DNA of 64,000 nt from Psococerastis gibbosa (taxonomy: Eukaryota > Arthropoda > Insecta > Psocodea > Psocidae): the NCBI GenBank assembly GCA_963971405.1, contig OZ020486.1, positions 35,735,419 to 35,799,418 of the forward strand, read 5' to 3'. Positions 37,001 to 46,200 of the stretch are shown one piece after another; position 1 is the first letter of the stretch; each line of letters opens with the position of its first letter. A program made the translations under genes and the position numbers. The notes beneath the pieces were generated by a model, which was given only the letters and a program-made list of their open reading frames with translations, searched no databases and was not told where the DNA came from.

Positions 37001-37584
37001 CTCTAGTAGCGTATTATTTATACAATTTATGTTTTTTCTTCAAGAACAATTTCGGCAGGCGTTGGAATTGATGAATAGATCGGTAGGCGCAAGTGCAGCT
37101 CCTGGGGCAATGGAGTCAGTGTCTTACCTGAAGAACATTGACAGGGAAGCCACATCGGCTGCAGCAGCGCAATCTGCTTCAGCAAGGTTCCAGGTAGGAC
37201 TTTGTACTATTAGGCATTCGCCAAGTCCCCAACCTAAATAAGATATTGTATAACGATCTTCGAAATGTTAGCACGTTGCTTTTGAATGCCTGATGATGGA
37301 TTTTATTAAAGTAATATTTTGTTTTTCAGTCAATGTCTGAGGCCGTGCGTATGGGGTCTCAAGCTGCCGTCTCGGGATTTCGAGCTCTATTTGCAAAACG
37401 GTGCGAGGAGAAAGACATTGTGTTTGTGCCGATACCAAATAAGACACACGAAGGAAAGCAAGTGTACCGCTGTGGCTCTGTTCAAGTTTATTTAGACCGC
37501 AATGTGATTTTCTTGTCCCAGAATGGAGGGGTCTCATGGCAGCCCCAGAGTATGGCAACTGTTCTTAATATGGCCGAAAAATAG
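25034..37584 (+). CDS. TFIP11: TFIP11, tuftelin-interacting protein 11 (spliceosome disassembly factor)
   Basis: Nuclear G-patch protein that recruits and activates the DHX15/Prp43 helicase to take apart the post-splicing intron lariat complex (yeast Ntr1 equivalent). Twelve exons: 25034-25324, 25929-26016, 27724-27947, 28378-28562, 30543-30732, 31002-31217, 31963-32216, 33564-33760, 34391-34612, 35797-36006, 37045-37193, 37330-37584. All junctions are GT-AG and in phase, giving 826 residues (human 837). The TIP N-terminal domain starts [20 protein letters not shown]. The G-patch is at about 147-193 ([20 protein letters not shown]). [13 protein letters not shown] and [16 protein letters not shown] follow, then the GCFC-type domain with [14 protein letters not shown] and FFPKWLQVL. 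The C-terminus has [20 protein letters not shown]. Introns carry SINEs, a LINE tail and foldbacks. Very high confidence. Confidence 0.96.
26165..26291. repeat. tRNA-like palindrome copy 2
   Basis: Arms of about 62 bases are near-perfect reverse complements. The right arm is a tRNA 3' half (GGCGTAGATCGTGGGTTCGA, then ATCCCGCCGAGCCCA) followed by TTTTTTCCATATCTTCTAAT. The left arm repeats this backwards. No 5' tRNA half is present, so this cannot be a tRNA gene. It lies in TFIP11 intron 2. Confidence 0.7.
26441..27100. repeat. 133-bp direct repeats bracketing a SINE
   Basis: 26441-26573 and 26966-27100 are almost identical (ACAGTGGCAGCCAACTTTTC ... AAATAAAGT). Between them lies a reversed copy of the 5S-like SINE. 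Either a host segment was duplicated around the insertion, or the direct repeats belong to the element. Confidence 0.75.
26574..26965 (-). mobile_element. 5S-like SINE copy, reversed
   Basis: Reverse complement of the family at 11162-11544: it starts (plus strand) GTTGTTGTTTCCAACGCC, the (AAC)n tail, and ends with the 5S-like head TTAGCCAACGGCCTTACCAT read on the minus strand. It lies in TFIP11 intron 2, antisense to the gene. Confidence 0.7.
27985..28200 (-). repeat. Dispersed repeat R4 copy, reversed
   Basis: On the minus strand it carries GTGTAGGTTGACATCATTGA, GGAAACAATGAAATAATGTC and GGGCAAGGGACCAATGGGCC, as in the other R4 copies. It lies in TFIP11 intron 3. Confidence 0.55.
28598..28728. 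mobile_element. Foldback element, family F7 copy
   Basis: Terminal repeats TACTATGCCGTTTAGTATTA and the complementary TAATATTAAACTGCATAGTA enclose about 85 bp. It begins 36 bp after the donor of TFIP11 exon 4. A second copy is at 35096-35230 in a later intron of the same gene. Confidence 0.65.
29130..29529. mobile_element. Foldback element, family F8, with nested SINE
   Basis: Arms of about 50 bp read GAAGAACCAGTAGAATCCGG ... GTGGTCGAAAT.AAAGCGAAC at the left and the reverse complement at the right. A separate retroposon (29262-29460) with an A-rich tail sits between them. Partial arms of the same family are at about 4880 and 22740. Confidence 0.65.
29262..29460 (+). mobile_element. tRNA-like SINE family 3 copy
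   Basis: Contains TGGCCAGGTGGTAACGTGCT, which fits a Pol III A box, then CACTTGTGCGAGTCTTTA and GTATGCGATTAATC, ending in a long A-rich tail. A second copy lies reversed at 57277-57440. B box match is poor, so tRNA origin is likely but not certain. Confidence 0.55.
29625..29760 (+). repeat. Dispersed repeat R6 copy
   Basis: Shares CGATTGGTGTGGTAGTCCCG and AGTTCAAGAACTGTGGCCAA with 33170-33312 and, reversed, with 54555-54735. Sub-terminal ATTGGCCACAATT and CTGTGGCCAAT are complementary, suggesting a degraded inverted-repeat element. TFIP11 intron 4. Confidence 0.5.
33170..33312 (+). repeat. Dispersed repeat R6 copy
   Basis: Close match to 29625-29760, including ACGATTGGTGTGGTAGTCCC and TTCAAGAACTGTGGCCAATT. 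It is in TFIP11 intron 7. Confidence 0.5.
34080..34235 (-). mobile_element. tRNA-derived SINE family 1 copy, decayed
   Basis: Reversed and divergent: AACACTCAACTAGGAAGGCC, GCCTGCTTTACGTGCCCTCC, GAAGCATGGCCAGAAAATGT and GGACTCGAACCAGCAAA match the family body and B box. It lies just upstream of TFIP11 exon 9. Confidence 0.65.
34633..34892. mobile_element. Foldback MITE, family F2 copy
   Basis: Starts GGCGGCTATTCCACCGGTGA, preceded by TTA. The arms contain CTTCATTTGTGAT, GTTTGTTTCGTTTTAAGGAG and a long AT palindrome around ATGGTAGCAGACATCATTAA (34741-34760), a shortened form of the 17-bp core. It begins only 20 bp after the donor of TFIP11 exon 9. Confidence 0.7.
35096..35230. mobile_element. 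Foldback element, family F7 copy
   Basis: Ends TACTATGCCGTTTGTATTAA and the complementary TAATATTAAATGGCATAGTA; internal blocks match 28598-28728. It lies in TFIP11 intron 9. Confidence 0.65.
35460..35605 (-). pseudogene. Non-LTR retrotransposon ORF2 tail fragment
   Basis: The minus strand encodes [20 protein letters not shown] followed by [13 protein letters not shown], the basic C-terminal tail of a LINE reverse transcriptase. Only about 35 codons survive. TFIP11 intron 9, antisense. Confidence 0.6.
36225..36445 (-). mobile_element. tRNA-derived SINE family 1 copy
   Basis: Reversed full-length copy: TTCTATTACTAAGCCAACCT, GCCCTCTCTTACACTCAACT, GGGACCGCCTGCTTTACATG, then the tRNA-like head with GGGACTCGTCCAACAACC and AGTACGCTACATGTCC. 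TFIP11 intron 10. Confidence 0.75.
36653..36787. mobile_element. Foldback MITE, family F1 copy
   Basis: GGCGGGGTTTCCACATACGT and its complement at the far end. The right arm has the perfect core (36733-36749, reverse), the left arm the GACGTTTTAGCAGACAT variant (36699-36715). Both flanks read ATA, a possible 3-bp target duplication. TFIP11 intron 10. Confidence 0.75.
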
Positions 37585-37833
37585 AAATGGTCCACATGTC
37601 ATTGCCCAGCTACTAACAATGTTTTTTAGGCATTATATATAAGTGACGTAGCTTATATAATGGCGTTGGTATTTGCATCATCATAGTGGCTACAGCACAT
37701 GAGTGCAGAAATGACGGAACAGCATAATTTCAAGCTGAGTCGTTCATCAAAAAAAGTATTGTCGGCAAAAATAAGAAATATTGCTTATGATTTAATTATA
37801 TTTTTTACCGATTTTAGTCAGCTTAGGGTTGTA

Positions 37834-37839
37834 AATAAA
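37834..37839 (+). terminator. Candidate poly(A) signal for TFIP11
   Basis: AATAAA 250 bp after the TFIP11 stop codon, a sensible distance for a short 3' UTR. No transcript evidence. Confidence 0.4.
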
Positions 37840-38283
37840 AATTCTTATTTATCTGGAGCTGAGTCTTATTTCTTTAGCCAACATGTGATGATTAATACGA
37901 GAAGTATAGTAGTCCAGACAAGACATGTTCACTGCGAAAATAATGTGTACAGTGTCACATACATTATTGTTCAGTAGGTATGTATCACAAATAATGTATG
38001 TTTGATACATGCTTACTCAACAATATACAGAAAATTTGCTACGGGTGCTTCCATTCACGTGATTGTTTCGGGAACAGTATTGATTATTATTTCTTACCGG
38101 ACGTCCACTCTTAGGCAGCGGTCTGTTTCAAGCAGGAAACTGTTCATTTAAAACTAAAGAAGTTCAATATAAACATGTTAACATTTCTATATTTTACATA
38201 CAGTAAATGGACGATTAAAACAATTTCGGATTACGGTACTTAGAAAACTTTAAGTTCTAGCCCACATCAGCTGTACATATTTA

Positions 38284-38829
38284 GGGCCCCCGCAGACTGC
38301 AGACTTTTTATCGGCCGATAGTTTAGTCGGGTTGGGCTGAAAGTGCGCACACCGAGCCAACTAAACAGTTTAGTTGGTGAACAGGGCGCAAACTATCCAA
38401 CAGCCGGCCGACTATTCTCGAACTAGTTTGTAACTGACTGTTGAAGCGGTCGCACAATGAAAATATTGTCCAGAAAAATTATTGCTCTCATCATACTCCG
38501 GAGGAGGAAAATCAAGAAGAGATTCCGAGAGTATTGGGTGCATCCCATTCTCAGTGATAGATTAGTTAAAACCAAAAAAAGCCAAATCATAGACCGAACT
38601 GAGCTATCGGCCGACTAAACAATCGTCATGTATGGGCAGGCGTGTATGCGCCAATACTGATTAAACAGTCGGCCGATAGATTAGTTTGAATGTAATCGGG
38701 TAGCCCATCAAACTTTTTTATCGGCCGATACTGAATCGCTGTAGTGTGCGCATATGCATTCCTCTCCATACTGATTAAGAAGTCGACCAAACTATCGGCT
38801 GATAAAAAGTCTGCAGTCTGCGGGGGCCC
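38284..38829. mobile_element. Harbinger-like element with a coding remnant
   Basis: Long terminal inverted repeats start GGGCCCCCGCAGACTGCAGA and continue into TTTTTATCGGC; flanks are TTA and TAA. Sub-terminal repeats of ATCGGCCGATA-like sequence recur inside. From ATG at 38457 a frame of about 54 codons reads ...RRRKIKKRFREYWVHPIL..., like the region near the start of arthropod PIF/Harbinger transposases. The rest of the transposase is gone, so this is a non-autonomous derivative. Confidence 0.65.
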
Positions 38830-40254
38830 TAAGTCGAATAGTTTTCATGACGTATTTTACATACAGTAAGTAGCTTAGGTACGCCTTGTACCATGTTTTA
38901 GTTTTAGTCTGAAGGTTCGATAATAGTGAATTAGAATAACTAACAAAATCCGAGTAGTGACAACCCAAAGCATATTATTAACAATAGTCAAGAATCCTTT
39001 TCTTTTGAGTATACAATATACCCAAAATAGGCAATAGTCGTAAATAGCTATGTTAAATACAAAAAATATAATAATAAATGTAAATAAAATATTGAAGGCT
39101 ATTTTGCTGGTTTCGAGAAAATGGAATTAAAAGTTTTAATGTACTACAATAGTACGAATCTGTGTTGCATAGGGATGTCTAATCTTGACTATACTGTTTT
39201 CTGATTACGACATTGGAAATAACTTAATTGATGAATGAAAATGAAACCGTGTTAAAGATTATACAATAGGAACCTACATGCATTGTGTATTGGGCATAGG
39301 ACGACCATGAGTAATAATATACAGGTTCAGATTTGAAAAACAGTTGAAGAAGTGGATTGAGGCAAAAGAGAAGTACTTTCAAAATGAAAGTAGACCGGTA
39401 TGTGTGAAAACATAATCTTGCAAGTTCATATTATTAGCACTATCATATGTAGTACCTACCTATTGTTTAAGAAAGTATTTATTATAAAGGAATGAGCAGA
39501 TTCACATGTAGGCTAATTTCTTATACGTCACGTGAAATATTACTATTTTGTAAAACCTACAACTACAGAAATGACCCGCTAAGTATAACAGTTTCCAAAG
39601 ATTTAAATTACACGATTAAATACTGACTCATTCTTTCAACATAAAAAATACATCCTATAAGATAGTAAGTATAACACTCTCAATGACAGCTCCAAATTTT
39701 AATTTGTAATATTCACAATGATTTCTTTTGTAACACTATCAATTTGATTTTGGTAGGGGAAGTTTGATTAATCTGTACATGCCAGCTAATAAATATAATA
39801 ATAATAATTTATTCCTTTCGGTAATAACATCCTCAATGACCGTTATATTTTTTACAAATCAAGGGCAAAATAGCGGCCGATCAGTGTTAGTGACGGCTAA
39901 GAAATGTCTATCAAAGCGTATAGGAATATTTTTCTAATTTATGACACCTCATTTATACGATCAATTTTTCATGAGAAATTTGACCGCAAAAAATTCAAAA
40001 AATGGGGACTCCATTGGCCAAGGGCCTTTCGACCAACCTCTGGTAGGTAAATCGTTGCGCTAAAGATGCTGTTTCGAGTTTTTACCACGAATTATCGGTG
40101 ACGCCCTCGGGGTGGCTCCCATCAAAAGTAGGTAAAACTATATTAACTTAAATCCGAATGACAGTGCGGCGACACTTTATAGCTACAGGGACAAAAAAAA
40201 AAATTATCATGTTAAATGATAGCGACGAAAAGCTGATTTATGAACTTAAGTTTA

Positions 40255-40630
40255 AAACATGAGCGTAGAAAATTGGCACCCCAAAACCCGATACTGAATA
40301 TTTTTTATTTAATTTACTAAGCAAGTTATTTAAAATTTGGTCAAATCAAGTTATAGAAGATTATTTAATACATAATGCTACAGTTTTTTTAAATTGTTCA
40401 TCTTATAGTTCTTCCGCGAACTTGGCTGGGGAAATTTTATTCATCAGTAACTTTCATGGAAGGACTTAAAAAAATGAAAAATACATTGAATTATGGTGTA
40501 CGAAACTTCTCAACATCTGCAACTTGTATAAACTAAATGCAAACTTGCTTGGTAAATTTAATAAAAAAATACAAATTCAATAAAAACATCAGATTTTGGT
40601 GGGTCAATTTTCAACGTTCCATATCTTCTT
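40255..40630. mobile_element. Foldback element, family F6 copy
   Basis: Left end CGTAGAAAATTGGCACCCCA, right end with GATTTTGGTGGGTCAATTTTC; internal blocks such as AAGCAAGTTATT and TTATAGAAGATTATTTAATA match the copies at 9259 and 53308. No coding sequence. Confidence 0.55.
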
Positions 40631-41629
40631 AAGCCAGAGTGGCGCAATAACCAAAGTATAAATGATTCAAACGGGACCATTAATAAATGGCTCGTACTAA
40701 ACATGTATTATGGTAGAGGAACACAGATATATTACATTTAAATTTCCATATGTGCATATGAGTCCTATTTTGTACAAGCCTGAAATGTCGCGGATTAAAT
40801 ATTCAATCATGCGCAGATACATAATATACTCAATATGAGTTTATTTCCACACAGTAAAAATGGAACAAATATAATTGTTGGCATTCATTTCCCCTATTTA
40901 GAAAATAAATCCTCAATGCAAAAAACAAACAGATTTGAACATTAACAGGCGCTTGGGCCTAAGCTGAGGTGAATTATATTAGTCGGAAGTTACCATTACC
41001 GCTCGTATTAAATAAATTGGAATTATAACGGCTCTATTTGGCTCACAACTCTAACTAAGCAGTGACGTTACAAATAAAAGTGGCTGAGCTTGTATATGGT
41101 CATGACTTTAAAGTGAAAATATTCTTTAGTTAAGAATCCATAAACTAAAAATCTTGCTCATTTACAACCTTCCCTCATGCACACTAAAGTCATCTCATAG
41201 AATTAGGCCTTCCAACAACCATAGCACGTATTTTCTTGATCACGAATGAATGTTAGCCATCTTAATAAATTCCACTAGCCCAACTAATTTACATAAACGA
41301 GCAGCAAAATGAATTGACAATAAAAAATCTTATAATCAAATGAAACAAAATAGAATTTAGACTCCGGAAAAGAAAAGACGACCATTGGCGATTTATAAAA
41401 CCGTGCTACGAGCGCAGGATAGACTTGAAGATTAACTGGAAAGAAGTCTCCTATTGAGGAGAATAAATTGTTAGCAAAGACCCCAACTTGTTCCAGCCAG
41501 CAGAATTGGCCTGAAACAGGGGACCATGTCCTATGACTCCTGAAACAACAAGACTCTTGGTTAGTTATTGATATTACACGATTTTTTGTGGACAATTATG
41601 TTTTCGCCCCTTGATCATCGACCGAAGTA

Positions 41630-41667
<38 letters not shown>

Positions 41668-41975
41668 GTCGTAGCAGCTTTATCTTGTTCTAGGATAATC
41701 GGATTACTTAATTGTAGGGCTCTAAATATACGGGTATTGTCACGAAGTCACGTCTGGTCCATTACCACTGGCTCCGTGAGACAGAAAAAAATATGATCCA
41801 AGATTTCAGATCATAGCATAGTTATGGATATACTTATGCAGTATATGGATATATGGATGTTAGGAAATATTATGATCGTGTAAGGTTCAACATTGAATGT
41901 TGACGCTCTCATTTTGTAATTAGAAGTGTGAGATGGGAGGATGTGCTGCCTTAGGGTCAGCGTCAACGCGCACAA

Positions 41976-42160
41976 GGCCCGGTACACAAGGACGATTCGT
42001 ACGTTAGTGGTTCACTGAGAAATTTGTCATATGAGCAAATGAGTTGTTGCTCATCAGATTTCTGTCGTGGGCTTGTCGCTGACCTCTCTTAAGTGCACGG
42101 TTTTCCTCTCGACACGCCAGCGACCAGAGCCCAGCGTCGAACACCCTTGTGTACCGGGCC
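41976..42160. mobile_element. Small inverted-repeat element (GGCCCGGTACACAAGG ends)
   Basis: Perfect 16-bp ends GGCCCGGTACACAAGG and CCTTGTGTACCGGGCC. The interior has TCGACACGCCAGCGACCAGA. A degraded relative with GGCCCGGTACACACGG lies at 63561-63807, and a similar internal block is near 47160. Confidence 0.65.
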
Positions 42161-42529
42161 TAAAACATTCCATTATTATTTCATATATTCAAAATGCACT
42201 CAAACGAATTATTACTGAACCTTATTTAGACATCAATTTTTTAATGCTTTCAAATATTCCTCGAAATAATTAAGAGCTGCTCCGACTAACTGTCGGGCGC
42301 ACTTCTCCTAGTCTTAGGCTTGGGCAATATCGGGAATGATTGTCGGAGCTACCTTAAGAACCAATTCGCGGTAAAGGCTCCTGGGGGTAAACATTGTCCT
42401 TCGATTCTGGAAAACGATGCACAACTTTATACATGCAGGCTTACCAGCGAGCAATGTTTATTGTTTACAGAGACTTGGTGGAAACGGCCTTAGGAGGAAG
42501 CTGGTCCTTGGATCACCGCAAAATAAGTT

Positions 42530-42750
42530 GGTTTATAAATAAATATTGACTTTTTGTTCTATTACTAAACCACCCCAGCGGAGTTAGGGCTATAAAGCCC
42601 TCTCTTACACTAAACTAGGAAAGCCCGGTACCACCTGCATTACATGACCTCCGGAACATGGCCAGAAAATGTAGCAAATGTGGGACTCGAACCAACAACC
42701 TTTCGGGTGAAAGTCGGAGTCTGTACCACTATTCTACATGTCCTGTCCTG
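42530..42750 (-). mobile_element. tRNA-derived SINE family 1 copy
   Basis: Reversed: TTGTTCTATTACTAAACCAC, GCCCTCTCTTACACTAAACT, then head with GGGACTCGAACCAACAACCT and CTATTCTACATGTCCTGTCC. It lies downstream of TDRD3, possibly in its 3' UTR. Confidence 0.75.
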
Positions 42751-42807
42751 TTTATATTTCTTATTTAATTCAATACACAAGTTATAACGATTTGGCCTGT
42801 TCAATTA

Positions 42808-43034
42808 GGCGGCAATTTCACCGGCGAATTGACTTCATTTGTGATTTGAGATTTTTTGTTTGTTTTGCTTTAAATAGACTATTAAGTAGATACTTAACTT
42901 ATCTATAATAAATTAAGTTATAATATGGTAGAGACTTATTAATGATGTCTGATCTACATAATGGTCTCCTTAAATAAAACAAACAAAAAATCTCAAATCA
43001 CAAATGAAGTAAATTCGCCGGTGGAATTGCCGCC
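42808..43034. mobile_element. Foldback MITE, family F2 copy, TTA target duplication
   Basis: GGCGGCAATTTCACCGGCGA and the complementary GGTGGAATTGCCGCC are flanked on both sides by TTA (42805-42807, 43035-43037). The centre carries ATGGTAGAGACTTATTAATG and a damaged core. The TTA duplication is the 3-bp TWA type of PIF/Harbinger elements. Confidence 0.75.
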
Positions 43035-43261
43035 TTAGCAGAGGACCATTTCATACATAGTACTACGAGGAATTTCTAGTTTAAGTGGAGGGGTTTTTCA
43101 CTGAAACTGATAGGCAACAGAAATTTACCGAATTATCAAATTCATCGAAAACTTATTACAAAATGAAAAACACGCTATAATATGGTGTAAGAGATTGTCC
43201 TCTACCAATTGAAGGGACCAAATCTTTATAGCTTAAGTATTAACTTAAATAAAAACATAAT

Positions 43262-46200
43262 CTAGGGGTGGCCAATGTCAATGGTAAGCTTCCTCTTAAG
43301 TCCGAAATTATAACTACTTTTTAATAATGAACTGACCGGAGGCAATGTATCTGGAACTGGAAGGCAATCGTCCTGCAGAACCTCTTCGTAGTTGCCGTAT
43401 TCAGTAAACTTAACGACGCATGTGTTCTCCGAAACGGCCGTTACAATAGCGTTATAGTACTGCAACAAATAATCCATGCATTCAATTATAAATCAATACT
43501 CCGAGGGCATGTAAAGCAGGCGGTCCCGGGTCTTCCTAGCTGAGTGTAAGAGAGGGCTTTATAGCCCTAGCTCCGCTAGATTGGCTTAATTGGCTAGAAC
43601 CACTAGGGGAACATCGTAAAGTCACACGATTAATTCGGAGGTGACAAGGACCCGACACGCACTTAGACTGACTGGTAGTCTCTGCACGTAATCATGTCCT
43701 ACCATGTTCTCCTGCCAACGCAATGCACACTACAAAGTTTGCCGCAGATTGAAACAGGCTCTGTTATCGTGGATTCTACTTGGTATGACCGTTGGCTAGA
43801 ATACAAAAAACCTTCTCATGAATAAAAGGGGTCTTAGTAAAATGAAGACTCGTATCTGTTCTTGGTTAAGTCATGCTTTCGAATGTTTCATTGCGTCAAT
43901 GGTAAGCTTGTCTCAGCTTGTCCATTATCACTTGTATGTAGCCTGTGTAGGTTGACATCGGGAACGTATACCAGTTTGCCAATGACCAAAAAAATTCATA
44001 CGGAAACAATACAAATAATGTCCGAAATCCGTGGGGTCGTTGGCATTGGACAAGGGACCTATGGGCCCACTATGAATAGGCCTTAGCCATAAAAAGTCCT
44101 TCAATTATAACTAAGGCGGGTATTCCACTGGGCAATTTTACTTCATATTTGATTTTGTCAATGACGGAAAATCATCAATGTGGAATTATATATTTTTACA
44201 CCCCAGTCCACTGGTTTTCAACAATTGATCATTTCTGTTTTCAATTTTTGCTTTCCAATTTATACGTAGTATAAGGAAAGCTTTGTGATGGTCGAAATTT
44301 TCGATTCAGAGATTTCAACGGATTTACACGTTTTGAGGTCCCAGGAACCCAAAAAAGTTGTTTTTACGAAATGTCTGCCTGTCGCTCTGTCTGTATGTCT
44401 GTCTGTCTGTTCATTGATTTCCGGGCAAACTACTCGGCCGATTTTGATTTAATTTTGCATATAAGTTCAAAAAAATCATACCTCGAATTTTTATTTTATT
44501 TTGGGCTAACTCAATTTGGGGGGGTTTTATTCTCAAAAAACTCCAAAAAAAGTCTAAAAAAATTATTTTTCAAAAACGGCTCTAACGATTTATTTTAAAA
44601 TGACATAGATTGTAGTCGTTATTAATGTTAACAAAATGCGGGGGGTCGCTTGTCCCTTGATAGTTTGCTTCTGGGGGTAAAAAAATAAAAATAACTCAAT
44701 TTTCATGAAAAATGATTAAACAATAATTTTTCTGATGAACCTTTCTATCGATGATTTCTACCTTCAGGTATGTTTTAGGTGTTCAATAGGGTAACAAAAA
44801 GGACATGTTGCATTCCCAAAAAAACGTCTGCTTCTGTGCAAAAAATTATGGACAATTCACGCTCCAAAACATTACGTGCCATGATGTGTCATTGTTACTA
44901 CTGTTACAATGTATTCGTCTGTTCGTTCCAGAATATGCAATTAAGTTTTAATGGGGTTTTAATAAATTGAGGTGGACCCCCCCCCCCCCCCCCCCTCGAG
45001 GGATCTGAAATTTAACCATAGAGAAATTATTTCCTATGAAATTACACATGTCTATATCTACTAATTTATAAATTGGAAAGCATATTCGAGTAAAATCGGA
45101 CCGGTTCTTTCCAAATTTGTAAGTTTGCCTGCCGTCTTTCTTTTAATTTTATAATCTACAAGAAATTTTATGATTTAAACTACGAAATAATTCGTTTGTT
45201 CTCAAGAAATTAATTTATATTATTTATCATCTCTAGACGACGCCATTGTTTAATATTAGTTTGTTATTGTTTGCAACGCGTAATTTTACTCTATGATCAT
45301 TGATCAATTTTAACATGAGGAAATCAAAATGGAGAATGTCATAGAGTAAAACAAAAATCTCAAATCAAATTTGAAGTAAAATTGACCAGTGGAATACTCG
45401 CCTAAGTAAAAGGAAAATCATATTTGGCTTAAAATGGAGGAGACTACTCACATTTTGATCCTCCCAATATCGGGCAACGCACTTCTGCCCTTTCTTCCAC
45501 CTTCCGGATTGAGCAGGAGGTGGTGGTGGCGGGGCATGGATGATGGGTGGTTGAGGTAGAGAAGGAACCGTTGGAGGCGGTTGTTGCATAATTTGCGGCG
45601 TTGAAATGAACGTGGGAGGTGCTGTATAGTTCGCGAAACTGTTCACTGAGCCTTGCGTACTGTAGCTGTTCGGAGGAGTATTAAACACAGGTTGACCGTT
45701 GTTGAAGTTCGGGGCAGTGTTACTATAAGAGGGATTATTGAAATTTCCCTGTGAAGAGTTATTATAACCGTTGTTTGGGTTATAGGTATTCGGAGTTGAG
45801 TTGTAATTGTTGGCACTGTATGAGGTGTTGCTTCCCCTTGGTGTGCTGCCAAAACTTGCTTGAAATTCGTTGAATCCTGAAAGTACGATATCAAAAGCTG
45901 TATGAATGAAAACATAGTATACCAAACATTGTCCAATGTGGCGACAGTTTTATTACATAATGTCTGGTTAAGTAGGCAAAGAATCTGCAGACAAAATGTG
46001 GAATTGCGATAATCAATCCACGTCATCAAATATGAGAAATTGTTCAACGCAAATCTCTCAGCTTTGTTGAATGAACTAAAATATGAAAGAAATTCACAGG
46101 GCTGCATTTGAATCTATAGTACTATTCGTATTCTTAATCAGGCCCCACCTAAGTAATATCACAGGCAATCAATTTATTAATTTTTCACGATCTTGAAAGT

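Larger units (their letters stand above)
37585..43261. other. Intergenic DNA between convergent TFIP11 and TDRD3
   Basis: This should contain both 3' UTRs. No conserved exon was recognised, though a further TDRD3 exon could hide here (see the TDRD3 entry). It holds the Harbinger-like element, an F6 foldback (40255-40630), a (TA)n microsatellite (about 41629-41663), a 185-bp inverted-repeat element, a SINE-1 and an F2 foldback. The frame at 41284-41595 (minus) matches nothing I know. Confidence 0.5.

Noticed and set aside
38457-38620. Short frame with YWVHPI as a host gene
   Set aside because: It lies inside terminal inverted repeats and resembles only the start of a Harbinger transposase; kept as transposon remnant.
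41284-41595. Possible missing TDRD3 C-terminal exon on the minus strand
   Set aside because: A CAG acceptor-like site is present, but no Arg/Gly-rich motif is encoded in a frame that fits the 43336 donor.
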